Translations under genes and position numbers: made by a program
Shown: positions 1-11,205 of the stretch, piece after piece
How the letters are laid out: each line of letters begins with the position of its first letter
How positions within the stretch are numbered: position 1 is the stretch's first letter
Notes under the pieces: model-generated
Told to the model about the DNA's origin: nothing
Databases searched by the model: none
The model's input: the letters and a program-made list of their open reading frames with translations, nothing else
NCBI RefSeq assembly: GCF_001625305.1
Contig: NW_017802603.1
Location: 215,031 to 279,030, forward strand
Direction: 5' to 3'
Source: Branchiostoma belcheri
Taxonomy: Eukaryota > Chordata > Leptocardii > Amphioxiformes > Branchiostomatidae
DNA length: 64,000 nt

Positions 1-3000
1 TTTGAACTACCCATGTGTTTCTTTCACAATTCGAAATATTTAGAACTATTTCAAACAAATAACCAAATGGTAGATGTGGGTAATTGCCCCCATAAAAGTA
101 GGTGCTAATCCTACTCTTCTGTCTTCCTCTGTATATTTTTAGATTTCACTGCTGGACACTGGTGGCTCTTTTGTTGTAAGGCATCAATGCCTGACACCCA
201 GGCAGTCTACCCTGTACTTGACAGGGATGTGTGAATTACTTCCTTCCCATCCCACTGACCTATTTACAAAATGTTAGAAATAATTCGAAATAATGGTAAA
301 AAATGGTAGAGTGCTGTTGGAAATATTTAGAAACTATTGAAAATGTCATAATCCACATCAGGAATATTTCAAATGTTTTAGAAAACCAGGGAATTATTTA
401 GAATATTGACAAGATGTTCAAAATATTTCCAAATTATTAAATTTCTTAGACAAACAATTACAAAGAATTCAAAACATTTCTAAATAATGACAATAACAAC
501 CCTCTCGGTGACGCGGAATTGACTCTATGCGTTCCTCCAAACAAATTAGGTCACCGTCGTCATTCTTTGACCATTGGAGATGTATCACAAGGCGAGTCAG
601 ATGTAACCAGATGTATTCTAACTATTGAGTGAAAATCCAGTGCTCAGTTCCTTTTTGCCAAACATGCGTCTTGACCATGATATAGATTTCTACATGGAGG
701 GTGACTCTTACATAGGTCCACAATGATCTGTGTCATTTTAGACTTCTTTTCTCTTAATTCTCGGTGTCAGACGGACAGAAAGTACGCATTGGTTGAAAAG
801 AGTTTTGAAAGCAACAATTATAAATATGATATAGTACCTGTTTTCAATATTGAATAAGTGTGAAGCATCATGTGGGATAGCAGAAATGTAGAGTAGTAGA
901 AGTGCAGATGTGACACCGGTTCTTTTGGTTTGCAAATCTGTGTAATGCAGATATCACCTGTGGCGTTCAATCTAGTTTAACTCTAGCTGTCAGAAATCCC
1001 ATCCATGAAGACACAAAACAGACAGTTGTGCCTCTCTCCGAACCGGAGATTTGAAGTCATTTCCATCATAGTGTTATCAATCCTGGGCCCGGTGGCTCAA
1101 AACTGGCTTTCCATTTGCAAAACGGTAGCTCATGTAATCTGCGATGTTCCCAATGTGATGTATATGAGAGGAGTGAGTGAGGCTGCGATGTCTGCCCATC
1201 TCCGGGGATTGTGTTGTGCGTTAATTGTGAAATGGACCCCTTTTGTTTCGAGCGTGTAATGAGAAAATGTTCGCTCGTGTCGGGACAAAATCATGACAAA
1301 TGCGAGAGCTTTGCTACGCAAATGCATCGATCTGCGAGCATTAACGCAATCTGGGCAGGGGAGAGGGCTCCCTGCCCGCCTGACACCGCCTGTGTGGGCC
1401 GCCTTGCCGGGGCATTAAGTGCAGAATTAAAGCGCATTTAGCGCAGGGAAGTGTCTCGTTAATTCAGTTGGCACGAGCGCTGCACTCACACTTGTCATTC
1501 TTGATTTACACCCCATTTCTCCATCAACGCCGACCAAGTACAAAATGATGTTTTTATGGCGTCTTCTCGGCGTTGAGTGGGGCCGAAAATTTGGGATATC
1601 CTCCACTTAACGGGGCATTATGGCGGGATAAATGGCGAGTTATTGACAGGGAAATGGGAATGTCGTGTACGAAGGTTACACACGTCATGCAGGGTAATCC
1701 AATTTTTGTTGCTTATTGTCCGAAACTGAATATATGCCGCAAAGTGGACACCAAGAGATTATTCTGCGATGTTCGGGAACTTTAGTGGGTTCAAAAGCTC
1801 GCTAGGGGAAGACCAAACTTTGCAAGGCCTATTGGGAAAAGTGCGACAGAGTGCCAAGTAGATCGAAGAACTAAGCTTTATTCTCTACTGTAGAGGGAGG
1901 CCAATGAAAGAAATCCAGGAAACCCCTACCCCCGACCGGAACCTAAACTTGGACTCCATCAGTGTCAAACTGAGGAGAGCGGGGCTATACGTACTACTTA
2001 ATCATTTATATCAATATACGGACAATATGTACTTTAAACGACACATGTACACCTCTCGTTCGTTCGTGATGGGTTGAGGGAACTTGAGCGGAACATTTGG
2101 TACATGAGACACTGAACATAGAGGGGATACTGATTGGGGAAAGAAACTTTATAGTCTGGATTGTGGTGACGAGATTCATAGCAGAGGATGAATTCGAAGT
2201 TAGAAAAACAAAGGAAAGAAAGTAAGAGACCACTCTTAACCACAAACTTAAGACGTCCTGTGACGGTAGAATAATAGCATGAATCGTTTTCACCATTCAC
2301 AAAACGTTTACCCTAAGGATGCAAGATTAAGAAGAGTGGTTGGCACAGGTGAGTTGCGTGAGACAGACCTTGTTGCAGTTTACTTTCAAGTCGATAGATG
2401 TCACTCAATCACGGTGACAACATCAGCCTGCAGCAAGTGTCACCCCACATTTACTAACACGGAAATTATATCAAGAGAGATCAAATAAACAAGGGGTATC
2501 CCTGAGAAAACCAAAGCTGACTCAAGAGTACGCTATCTAGCAGGTTCTCTCATTCTTTGCATATATTTATCTCATTATACGTAGTTGGTGAAGCACATGG
2601 CTAATCTGTCCCCCGAGAGACATTATCTTCAGCAATCACCAGTAATCATTTCCGCTAATTCAGCATTTCAATGACTACAAACAGATATCAGGTACCTCAT
2701 AGAAATCATAACTGTTAGTTTGTGTTACAGAATTTGTATAGAATACTGTAATGCTACATTTTGAGCATTGATCTTGAACACACCGGGAAAGCATTTTTTT
2801 GTGACTTTGCTGACGGCGTGGTTTCCACAGAAGATATCAGAGACTTACTATGAGTAGCTGACCCACACACGACCTTCTCGGTGTATGTGACCAGCTGTCA
2901 TTTGCAGTTTTTCGCTCATTACACACGCATCAAATTAATAGAAATGGAGTTAATGAAATGAAATTAATCCAGAATCACTGTTTGGGGGACGAGGAAAGGA

Positions 3001-6000
3001 AAGGATGGTCTAGTGGATTTCACCTGCTGTCTTTCACCAGTTATTCTTGAAAATCACCCTTCTCAATAATTTTGAGTAGAGGCTTCATTCAAACAGGCGT
3101 TGTAGATATATTATGAACATGTTTTGCGTGTGATAATTTCTTGTTGAAATTCATGTTCAGTGATCATATGCAGGAAAGGGTGCGTTAAATAATACCTTCT
3201 AGTCTTCTACGGCGTTTTGAAAGGAAATCTGGATTCATTATGGACGAACAGACAAAAACAACGTTGCACATTTGTTCAACGCCCTCTTGTTTCATATTAT
3301 TGAAGTCGGGCTGTGGTAGCCCTTCTGAACGTGACAATTTACAGGAAATGTACAATCGACACGTAAAATGGGAGACATATTGGAAAACCGATACTAGTGT
3401 TTCAGAATGCCTTTTTCCATCGTAGTTTTTGGCTGAAAATGTATTTTGAGCCCTGATTCTTCGTGCATCTTATATACGGTCGCAAAAGCGTCGCCAAACG
3501 GCGCCGGCTGACTTTATCATTGCAGGAGAACCCGCGTCCAACCGGGCTTAGGGCGAAAATGATTGGATCGCCAGGAGTCCCCACTGATACAACCTTCGTA
3601 ATGAGATTAACTGATTCATATGCATATCAAATATACTGAAAATTAGAGAGGGTCGTATACAACCCATGTGTTAAAATTGGTAGCGCTTTGGTACGACGGA
3701 AATGTTCTGTTATTTCTTACGCAGTCAAAAGGCAAAAGTGTTTGTCAGTTGTAACGAAATCAACAAATCATGCACCCATAAGAAACAGCTCAAAAGCGTC
3801 CCCAAACGGCCCAACCTAGCTGAACAGACGGCCAACAGGAAAACTGGCAGGTACTACAGGAAAACTGGCAGGTACTACTGGTTCCACTGCAGCTCCACGG
3901 CGTGTACAAGAACATGCTATTGCCATATGACGTGTTCTTTCCACCAGACGGCTCACCCCATAATCTGAAAGGGAAACGTTATAAAAGGTAAGGAGAATGT
4001 AACACAATATTGCCTACGAGGTCCAATGATTATAGTGTCTCTTGTACATGTCGAAAAATACAACCTTACGATCATGTTCCTATGCCTAATATATGGAGCA
4101 CGCCTTACCGCACGGAAGCGTCCTCTAGCAGATCGCTGCAGAACGACAGTGTAATAGATATCGGATAGCGTAATCAGCACCAAGGTCACCACCAGCAATG
4201 ATGACACCGCTCAAAACACAACAGACGTCAGTAAGTTCATTGTTTTGTCTACCATAACGTCATTGTTTGGCGGAAGTTGAAACTTACCAACTGTTGGTTA
4301 GCAGGGAGCATGGCAGCCACGAAAAATTAACCAACTAGGATGGCACCCGGGCTAAATGCGAACATGTGTAGCTAGATGCTGCAGTATGTTTTTCGTCGGT
4401 AGAGGTCCCCGCTGGCAAGAAAACCGAACTGGAAGATAAGATATTGGCAAAGCAAACATTTTCTTTTTTCCGTAACTGGAACGCTGACTTCGTTATTATT
4501 TTCTACACACAGTATAGGCACAGTATAGGCACACATTTGTATCTGGTGTATTTGGAAGCTCCACTGCCGATGCCCGGCTTTTCTGGTTGAGCGATAGTTC
4601 TCTCTCTCCTGTAGTCCTGTAGTGACGGATCGATGTGACTTCCTGCCATGTCGGTAGGTTTGGATGATCTGATTGCGCCGTGATGATACGGTCTGCCACC
4701 GTCTGATGCCGTAATATCTGTTATTGGCGTAACCATGACAGTAAATTCCCGTGTTCAGGCTGCCAACGTCTCGATAGCGGCAGCTGACGAAAGACGTCAT
4801 ACTAAAGACTAACCATTAGCCATCATGCAGTCTCCCTGTCAGTTCTTTTTCTCGTAGCAAAAAAATATAATCTATACACAATTGATATAATAAAGCTGTT
4901 ATACAATGTCAAGGGGCTTTGGGGAGGTTTCTTGTTCTACTTAACCTCATATATACTGGGGGGAGTACTAGTATCATAAACATACTTCTTTACTGCAGTT
5001 TCTCAAATCTTTTTTTTTTTCAGCACGCTTCTTCCAAATCGGGACGCATGGTTTCAAGAAGGTTCAGGTTAGAGCCAAGGTTTGTGTAGTAGCTGTGGCT
5101 AATTTTCATGTCATCCACAGGAACGCCGAACATGCTGTTCCCACTTGCTGTTAAATACTTTTAATTGCGGCCGCAGGGGATCCTGGGAATCATCGCAGCC
5201 TCCCGCGCGGGGCGTTCTGGGTCAGGTCATGACTATTGGAGACGACAAGACCAAGTAGCACCGCCGGTGCGCCCCCTGCTGCCGCGCCGCGCCCGCAGGT
5301 GACTCCAATAACGGAGGAAATGAAGACATCTTCAGGATTATCGCCACAGCTTCCGCGGCGTTTTTGATCCGTACAATTGTTTGTGGTGGAGTGCCCGCCC
5401 CCCTCCCCACCGCGCCGGTAACCACACGGCGACGCACAGACCGCAGCTGGCAGGTGTTCTGTGTGGGGATAATACAGCATCTGTACGCGCGGTAACCACC
5501 TTTCAATTAACACACCAGCATGATACATCTCACTTAATCCGCCCTCCCCCGCTTGCAGAAACCCTGACCCCACCTCCCTCCAAAAACACGACTACTTCTG
5601 ATGAGAAATGTCAAATTAGCGCCGCCTATAAGATCGATACCTGTCTGTGAAAAGTAGACCATTTTACTGGTGCAGGGGATAATTGAGGCTTTCAAACGAG
5701 GGTTTGTGGCGGGAAAAGCCCTTGATCCCCCGTCATTACACTGTGGTCAATACACGCTGATGGAAACGTTTTAAAGATTATTCGTAGTGCCAGCAATTGC
5801 GTCTAATAATTCTTGACCCAGATGGTTAATAGTTCCTAGAAAAGTAGCTCTTCACAGTCTGAGTTCCCGACTTTCTAAAACAGTTTACCAGAGGTCAAAT
5901 AATCTACATGTTTTTGCTTTGGGGCGCACAACATACTGTTCAGTTATGATGGTTGGAGTTGTATGTTTCTCACAACGTCTACTAAATCGTAAGATGCTAT

Positions 6001-6053
6001 TTTCTTTCTGTAACCCTAATGATTGTTTTTAGACATTTCTATAACTCTTCATA
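1..6053. other. Gene-free flank
   Basis: No reading frame here resembles a known protein. Bases 1-500 are AT-rich and hold many diverged variants of an AAATATTTAGAA-like word, perhaps a decayed repeat. Bases 1,260-1,790 read like regulatory DNA: moderately GC-rich, with AATTAAAG, CCACTTAA and TTATTGACAG words. A GC- and CpG-rich patch lies at about 5,160-5,620; it contains TCAGGTCATGAC and a NotI-type site but no convincing exon. Confidence 0.5.
3837..3878. repeat. Two perfect 21-bp tandem copies
   Basis: The 21-bp unit that begins AGGAAAACTGGCAGGTACTA is present twice head to tail without mismatch. A similar short duplication (AGTATAGGCAC twice) lies near 4,510-4,530. These look like recent slippage or small duplications; no function is implied. 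Confidence 0.85.
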
Positions 6054-6062
6054 CTGAAAATC

Positions 6063-6161
6063 TAGCCTGGGTACCATCCTACTTGTATAACGGGGCTCCC
6101 ATATCCCTAAGGGAAGCGAGTGTGGGAGCCCCGGCATACAAGTAGGATGGTACCCAGGCTA
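6063..6161. mobile_element. Foldback MITE, copy 1 (Mutator-like 9-bp target duplication)
   Basis: This 99-bp element is almost entirely a hairpin. The arms are about 39 bp with two mismatches, starting TAGCCTGGGTACCAT and ending in the reverse complement, around a loop of about 21 bp. It is flanked by the perfect direct repeat CTGAAAATC at 6,054-6,062 and 6,162-6,170. A 9-bp duplication with long terminal inverted repeats fits Mutator-like transposons (known to give 8-11 bp). There is no coding capacity, so it must have been moved in trans. Amphioxus MITEs have been described before, but I cannot assign this copy to a named family. Confidence 0.85.
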
Positions 6162-6170
6162 CTGAAAATC

Positions 6171-9100
6171 TACATCGTTGTGAAGAAACCGGAAAGTATA
6201 TTCAAGATATGCTATACTTAATTTTCAGACGTTAAGGTTTGGCCAAGGGCGGCAATGAAGATTCACAATCATAGTTACGTTTTAAACGAACTTCAGTTTC
6301 TGCAGTAACATGACCCCTATCAAGGGTCAGTTAGAAGGCCGCGGCCGCTAGGGGCGCGATTTCCAGCTGAAGCCTAAAGTGCACATTCTGTCGGATACAC
6401 TTAAAGTTTGTTTGCAAGGTTATGCCTTAGACTATTTTATAAATATCAAATTGACTGGAGATTCAGTAGACTGGTATTCTCCAGTTGTGAATTGAGCATA
6501 AAAGAGACGAGCTGCGTATCACAGTAGTCACTAACTATTCGCGAATTCCTAAAAGTACGAACGTATAAAAAAGAAAAAAAAGGAATGCCATTTGCATAAT
6601 ATACTAGTACTCCATTTTCGCAGAACATCAAAAGAAGGACATATTTCCAAGTGAGAGCAGTAGCCGGGGAACGTTTTCTTAACTGGGAGGTGATAACCTC
6701 GCCACGCCCTTTCACAAGAGCATGTACGTCATCCAGGTGCGATAAGTTTGGCTATGATAGGAAAGAAATAGCACAAGCGTTTTTCACTGTGTACTCTTTT
6801 GTTAACCCGAGATAACTTACTGTGGGTTCAATGGAAAATCTATTAAAACAATGTGTTATGAATGACAGGTGTAGAGGGAGGGTTATGGGGCCTTGAACGC
6901 TGCCTCCAGGGTATCGACCCCACAGGACGACAATCTTCCATGTCGCTCGGAACTACCGCTATACCTTGAAGTATGTTTAATAAAAAGATAAGCCCAGAAG
7001 CACTTGGAAGCTCAGTCGATGTAATCCCCTAATTAATTAACTGCTGATTTGCGCAGATAACACGAGTTAGAGTGGTCTAAGATTTGAAATGTGTTTGCTG
7101 GTCACGAACTTTGGACACATTGTAAACTTATTAGCGCGTGATCAGGCGGTGCAAGTACGGCAGCCGGTACCAGTTTTCGTCAATCTATTCCACTTGAACT
7201 TTGCTTTTGATCATGACATACTTCGCATTTATCATGTTCCCTTAGATCCTTTACCCCCTACAGCTTCGGAGGGCACGGTGTATGTGTGTGTGTGCGTCAT
7301 ATATATTTGTGCAGGTGTATGTGTGTGTGTGTGTGCGTGCATGTATGTCGTGATGATGTGAGTGAGTGAGTGAGTGAGTGTGTGTTGGTTTGTGTGTGTG
7401 CGTGTGTGTGTGTGCGTGTCGGGCATGGTAACATGTTGCTACACACGACATTTATTCAGATGATGATGATGGAGTGTAAAGGGAAATATGTAATGCACAA
7501 CTTTTTTATGACAATGGAGCATTCTGGGACACATTCCTCAACAGTTATAGGCTGGAAAAATCAATGCTCATCGCGCTTCTGTCCTATGACAAACTGTTTC
7601 CCGATCAAAGTGCCACAGCATGATACATTTGGTTTCATCAACATCACATTACGAGTAAACCGATAAACTATAAGGACTCATTTCATACAGTTGCCTGGCA
7701 GGAGGACATTTGAAAAAAATGTGGGCCGAAACTTTTGTTCTGAACAGTGACCCCCCGAACATTGAAGGACGGAGCGATCTAATTAAAGGTAGTAAACATC
7801 CATATCATGCTTATCTGTTTGTCAAAACCTTAACTACATTATTCACCTCACAACAACAAAGAAAGTAGATTGCATTTTGCCGTTGCTTGTGTATACTTGT
7901 ATGCGACTGTTCCACATCTGATTTCAAACGAGTTACAATAGTATGTGTACAACGTCCATATCAGACTGATCTCTTTGTAGTAAATGTGAAAATAAAGTTC
8001 GCCTGTTGATGATTGGTATATAGCAAATTCCTCGTAGTTTGGGACATCGAAATGAGATAAATCGCATTAGAAAACGTGTGGTATGTTTTAATGTGCAGAT
8101 ATAGATGCTTATTCCAGCTGACTTTGGTCTCCACTCGAGTTCTCCTCCCCTCTGACCGCCCAGTCGAGTAGGAGCGTCCAGGGCCAGGCCAAAAGCCAAA
8201 TCGATCAAAGATAAACAACGCCTAATGAATTGAGTCATCATCGCTATTTACTAAACGGGCGATAACATTCACCACAGACTAGCCGGCCCTTTACGATGAC
8301 GGGCACTTACCAGGCGCATTAGGAAAGGATTTTAAAAAGGGCAGTAAACATCAGAAGTGGACACCGGCGTCTTGGAGCAACTCTTCATACCTTAAGTGTC
8401 AAGTCCGTCTCCTTACCGTTTACAAAAGATGTGGCCAAATTTGTTTGGAGACTTTTAGTTGCTGTACATATAACATAGGACAATATATACAAAAATGCCT
8501 AAACGCAAGATATTCCTCCATTGGCTGTAAAATCAAAAGCACATTCTCGTCCCGCACTACATAGTCTTTGTAAGGTAGACTAGTCTCACAATATGTAACT
8601 TGTACTTGCTACACGCTGTACCCTGTACACGTGTTGTACAATTAAGTTTAAAGTTTGTTATTGGTTATCTAACAATGCTCCCTCTTTTAGAGTATTTTCA
8701 TAATTTCTTGCTGTCTTGCTGTAGAAAATACACTTTCCGTTATCTGTTATTATCAAAATATGCATCTTGCATTATTCGTGTTTTTGAATGAGCCTCATAG
8801 TTTATCTTCCAAGCAGGGGGTTATTTGTGCAAAACAACGGGGGCTAAGTTGTGCATAGCAAAGCCAGATTTATATACAAAGTCACATTTATATACAAAAA
8901 TAATCATTTCGAGGCTTATGGTTCCCCCAAACGTTGGAGGTCTTATGTGTTAAGTTACAGATATGGGAAAACACATATCAGGCCACATTTACTGAAACAT
9001 TGGGCAATATTACTCTGCACTTTAAGTGTCCGTTGCAGAGCACTTAACGATGTGTTTAAATAATCGTTCGTCATGGCAGGATTTTTCTAAGGCGTCACCA

Positions 9101-10604
9101 CAACTTCACCTACCAACTAATGCTCCAATTATTTCAAGTGACGTTTTGGAGAGTGATATGTTGTCCCTCATCTAGAGGCCATTGTAGATATGTGTGCCCA
9201 ATGGCTCCAAACAAGAAGCTATTTGTCGTACAAAACGGTATTAATGGACAGCAGAGCGAAAACTGATTGACAGAACTACCGACAAATGGTTTAGTTTAAA
9301 CTCGCAAACTCCGCTCTACCGACAAACTGTCGCCTCAAACTGTCCCCCCAAACAGACGACATATTTTTCACGTCACTGGGGCAATTAGGCAACCATGTTA
9401 GAATGCCGTGCGCACGTTCGCGCGCAGTAATCGATGAAATTAAGGAGGAGCCCGGGCCTTATCGTAAAGTGATGCAGCAGGCCACAGACTTTATCACGCA
9501 AAATGATAACAGACGAGCCGGAACAAGAACCACTTGTGACCAGCGAGGGGGCGATCAAACAAACCTGAATGACGGGGTGACATCGCAAATCTGGAAGAAA
9601 TATGAGGGATAATTCAAATCATATACAAGACCCGCGATACCACACGCAAAAGCGCACAACTTCGTACACAGTTAGACCGAGACAGCTCGACCTATGTCAT
9701 CTCTAATATGCTTTCTTTGGAGTAGTATTTGGCGAAATAATAGGAAATGTATGTTCCACAAAATTGTCCTGGTCTGTGTTAAAATCGCATCCTCCTATTA
9801 GACTGTACAATGTTGGCACACAAGTACGTAATAAACATTTTTGAGACAACATATCTGTGCGAGGAAAGCTCGTATATCACAATACATGTAACAAACGGAG
9901 AGCTCCGGAGAGAGAATGTGGAAAATGTGGAGTTTCAGGGGACCCTCGCTGATCAGGAATGTTCACGCTCCTTCCGTCCCTTCAAACGGATTAATACAGG
10001 CATCTGGGAAGACAAATATTCCCTCCGCCGGGACATATCGGACAGTCTCTGCGGACCTCCAGGGTCCCCCGGAAACCGCCTTCCCACGGTGTTATGAATC
10101 GTGCGTTCGTGAGCCCTCGTGTCGCTTATTTTCGTCACCTCTTTGCTTCGACATTAGGGGGCAATTTGTTAGCGGCAAGATTGGTTGAAATTGCTTTGTT
10201 GTCACAAACGGTTGTCGATAGGGTGGGCGGACTCGCAGGAATGCAAAACTTCGCGACGACAAACCGAAGTCTTCTCCTGGAATTCCAACACTGGGGAATG
10301 GAGGATGAATTATGGAAAAAAAACAGTTTATGGTTGCCGGGTCGGACGCCAGGGCCACTGTAATTGTAAGACAACACCGGGTCGAATATACGACAGGATG
10401 ACCAAAGGGACAGGCTTGATTAATGGCCGCACGCATCTGGACACGGGTCTGCTGGTCAGTCAGGCCAGGTGAGGCAAGAGTTCTTCAGTTGTAAATCACT
10501 GGAGGCAGGGATCGAGGTGTGTTACCATCAGGGTCTTCACTTCAGCTGTGATGAGCAAACAAAAGGTTAACGTGGAACACAAGGGAAAACTGACTGCTAA
10601 TGCC
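6171..10604. other. Gene-free interval
   Basis: Apart from the microsatellite listed separately, this interval holds TAATTAATTAA at about 7,030, a short duplicated TTTATATACAAA word near 8,870-8,900, and AT-rich unique sequence. The open frames are short, lie on both strands and have no recognisable domain. Confidence 0.5.
7279..7420. repeat. Compound GT / TGAG microsatellite
   Basis: Interrupted (GT)n tracts flank a block of (GTGA)n at about 7,357-7,380, with a second (TG)n/(CG) mixture to 7,420. Translation gives threonine/histidine-rich frames on the minus strand and valine/cysteine-rich frames on the plus strand; these are artefacts of the repeat. Confidence 0.95.
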
Positions 10605-11205
10605 AATGATGACCGTTTTCTGAAATTAATCGATTAAATCAATCGAATGATATTACAAGGCAGGACATAAGAACTTAGCCTGGGTTCCAAACTCAATCAC
10701 ACTGGACACAAAGTATCTCAGTGAGCCTTACTGAGATACTTTGTGTCCAGTGTGCTATGGGTTTGGAACCCAGGCTAATAAGAACTTTATCAGTCCACAT
10801 AATATATTGCGTCAAATCAGGAACAAAAATCTCGCATAATTTTTGTGACCTTTCATGGAAGAAGTTAAATACAATGTACAAAAGAACTTTGTAGGTTACT
10901 GATAATGATGGCCGTTTTCTGAAATTAATCGATTATCAATGGATTGATGTTGCTATCAGGGCACAAGTCCTGTAACAGACGACGTAAAATATTCCGTCAA
11001 AATAGAAAAACAAAACCACACATGATTTTTGTTGTGACGTTTCAGAGAAGAAGTTGATACAAAGAAAAGCTAATGATGGCCGCTTTCTGAAATTATCAAT
11101 GATCATCAATCCGTTAATATATCAAGGCAAGTTCTCAAACAGTCCACATGAAATATTCCATCAAAACAGAAACATAAAACCACACATAATTTTCCTGACC
11201 TTCCA
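10605..11205. repeat. Diverged tandem triplication with homeodomain-type sites
   Basis: Three copies of a unit of about 170-190 bp begin at about 10,605, 10,904 and 11,072, each opening with AATGATGNCCGNTTTCTGAAATTA. All contain matching downstream blocks (CAGTCCACAT / ATATTCC-GTCAAA / AAAACCACACATAATTTT / GTGACNTTTCA). Copies 1 and 2 carry the palindrome TAATCGATTA (a TAAT-NN-ATTA site); copy 3 has decayed versions (ATCAATGATCATCAAT). Copy 1 is split by a MITE. The copies differ by many substitutions and small indels, so the duplication is old. Confidence 0.8.
10676..10777. mobile_element. Foldback MITE, copy 2 of the same family
   Basis: This 102-bp hairpin has arms of about 47 bp that begin TAGCCTGGGTTCCAA and pair almost perfectly around a loop of about 7 bp. 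A perfect 9-bp target duplication, ATAAGAACT, lies at 10,667-10,675 and 10,778-10,786. The outer 15 bp match the 6,063 element at 13 positions while the inner arms are unrelated, so the two belong to one terminal-repeat family with different cores. It sits inside the first copy of the 10,605 triplication and therefore inserted after, or independently of, that duplication. Confidence 0.85.

Noticed and set aside
7232-7451. Histidine/threonine-repeat frames on the minus strand
   Set aside because: They are translations of the GT/TGAG microsatellite.
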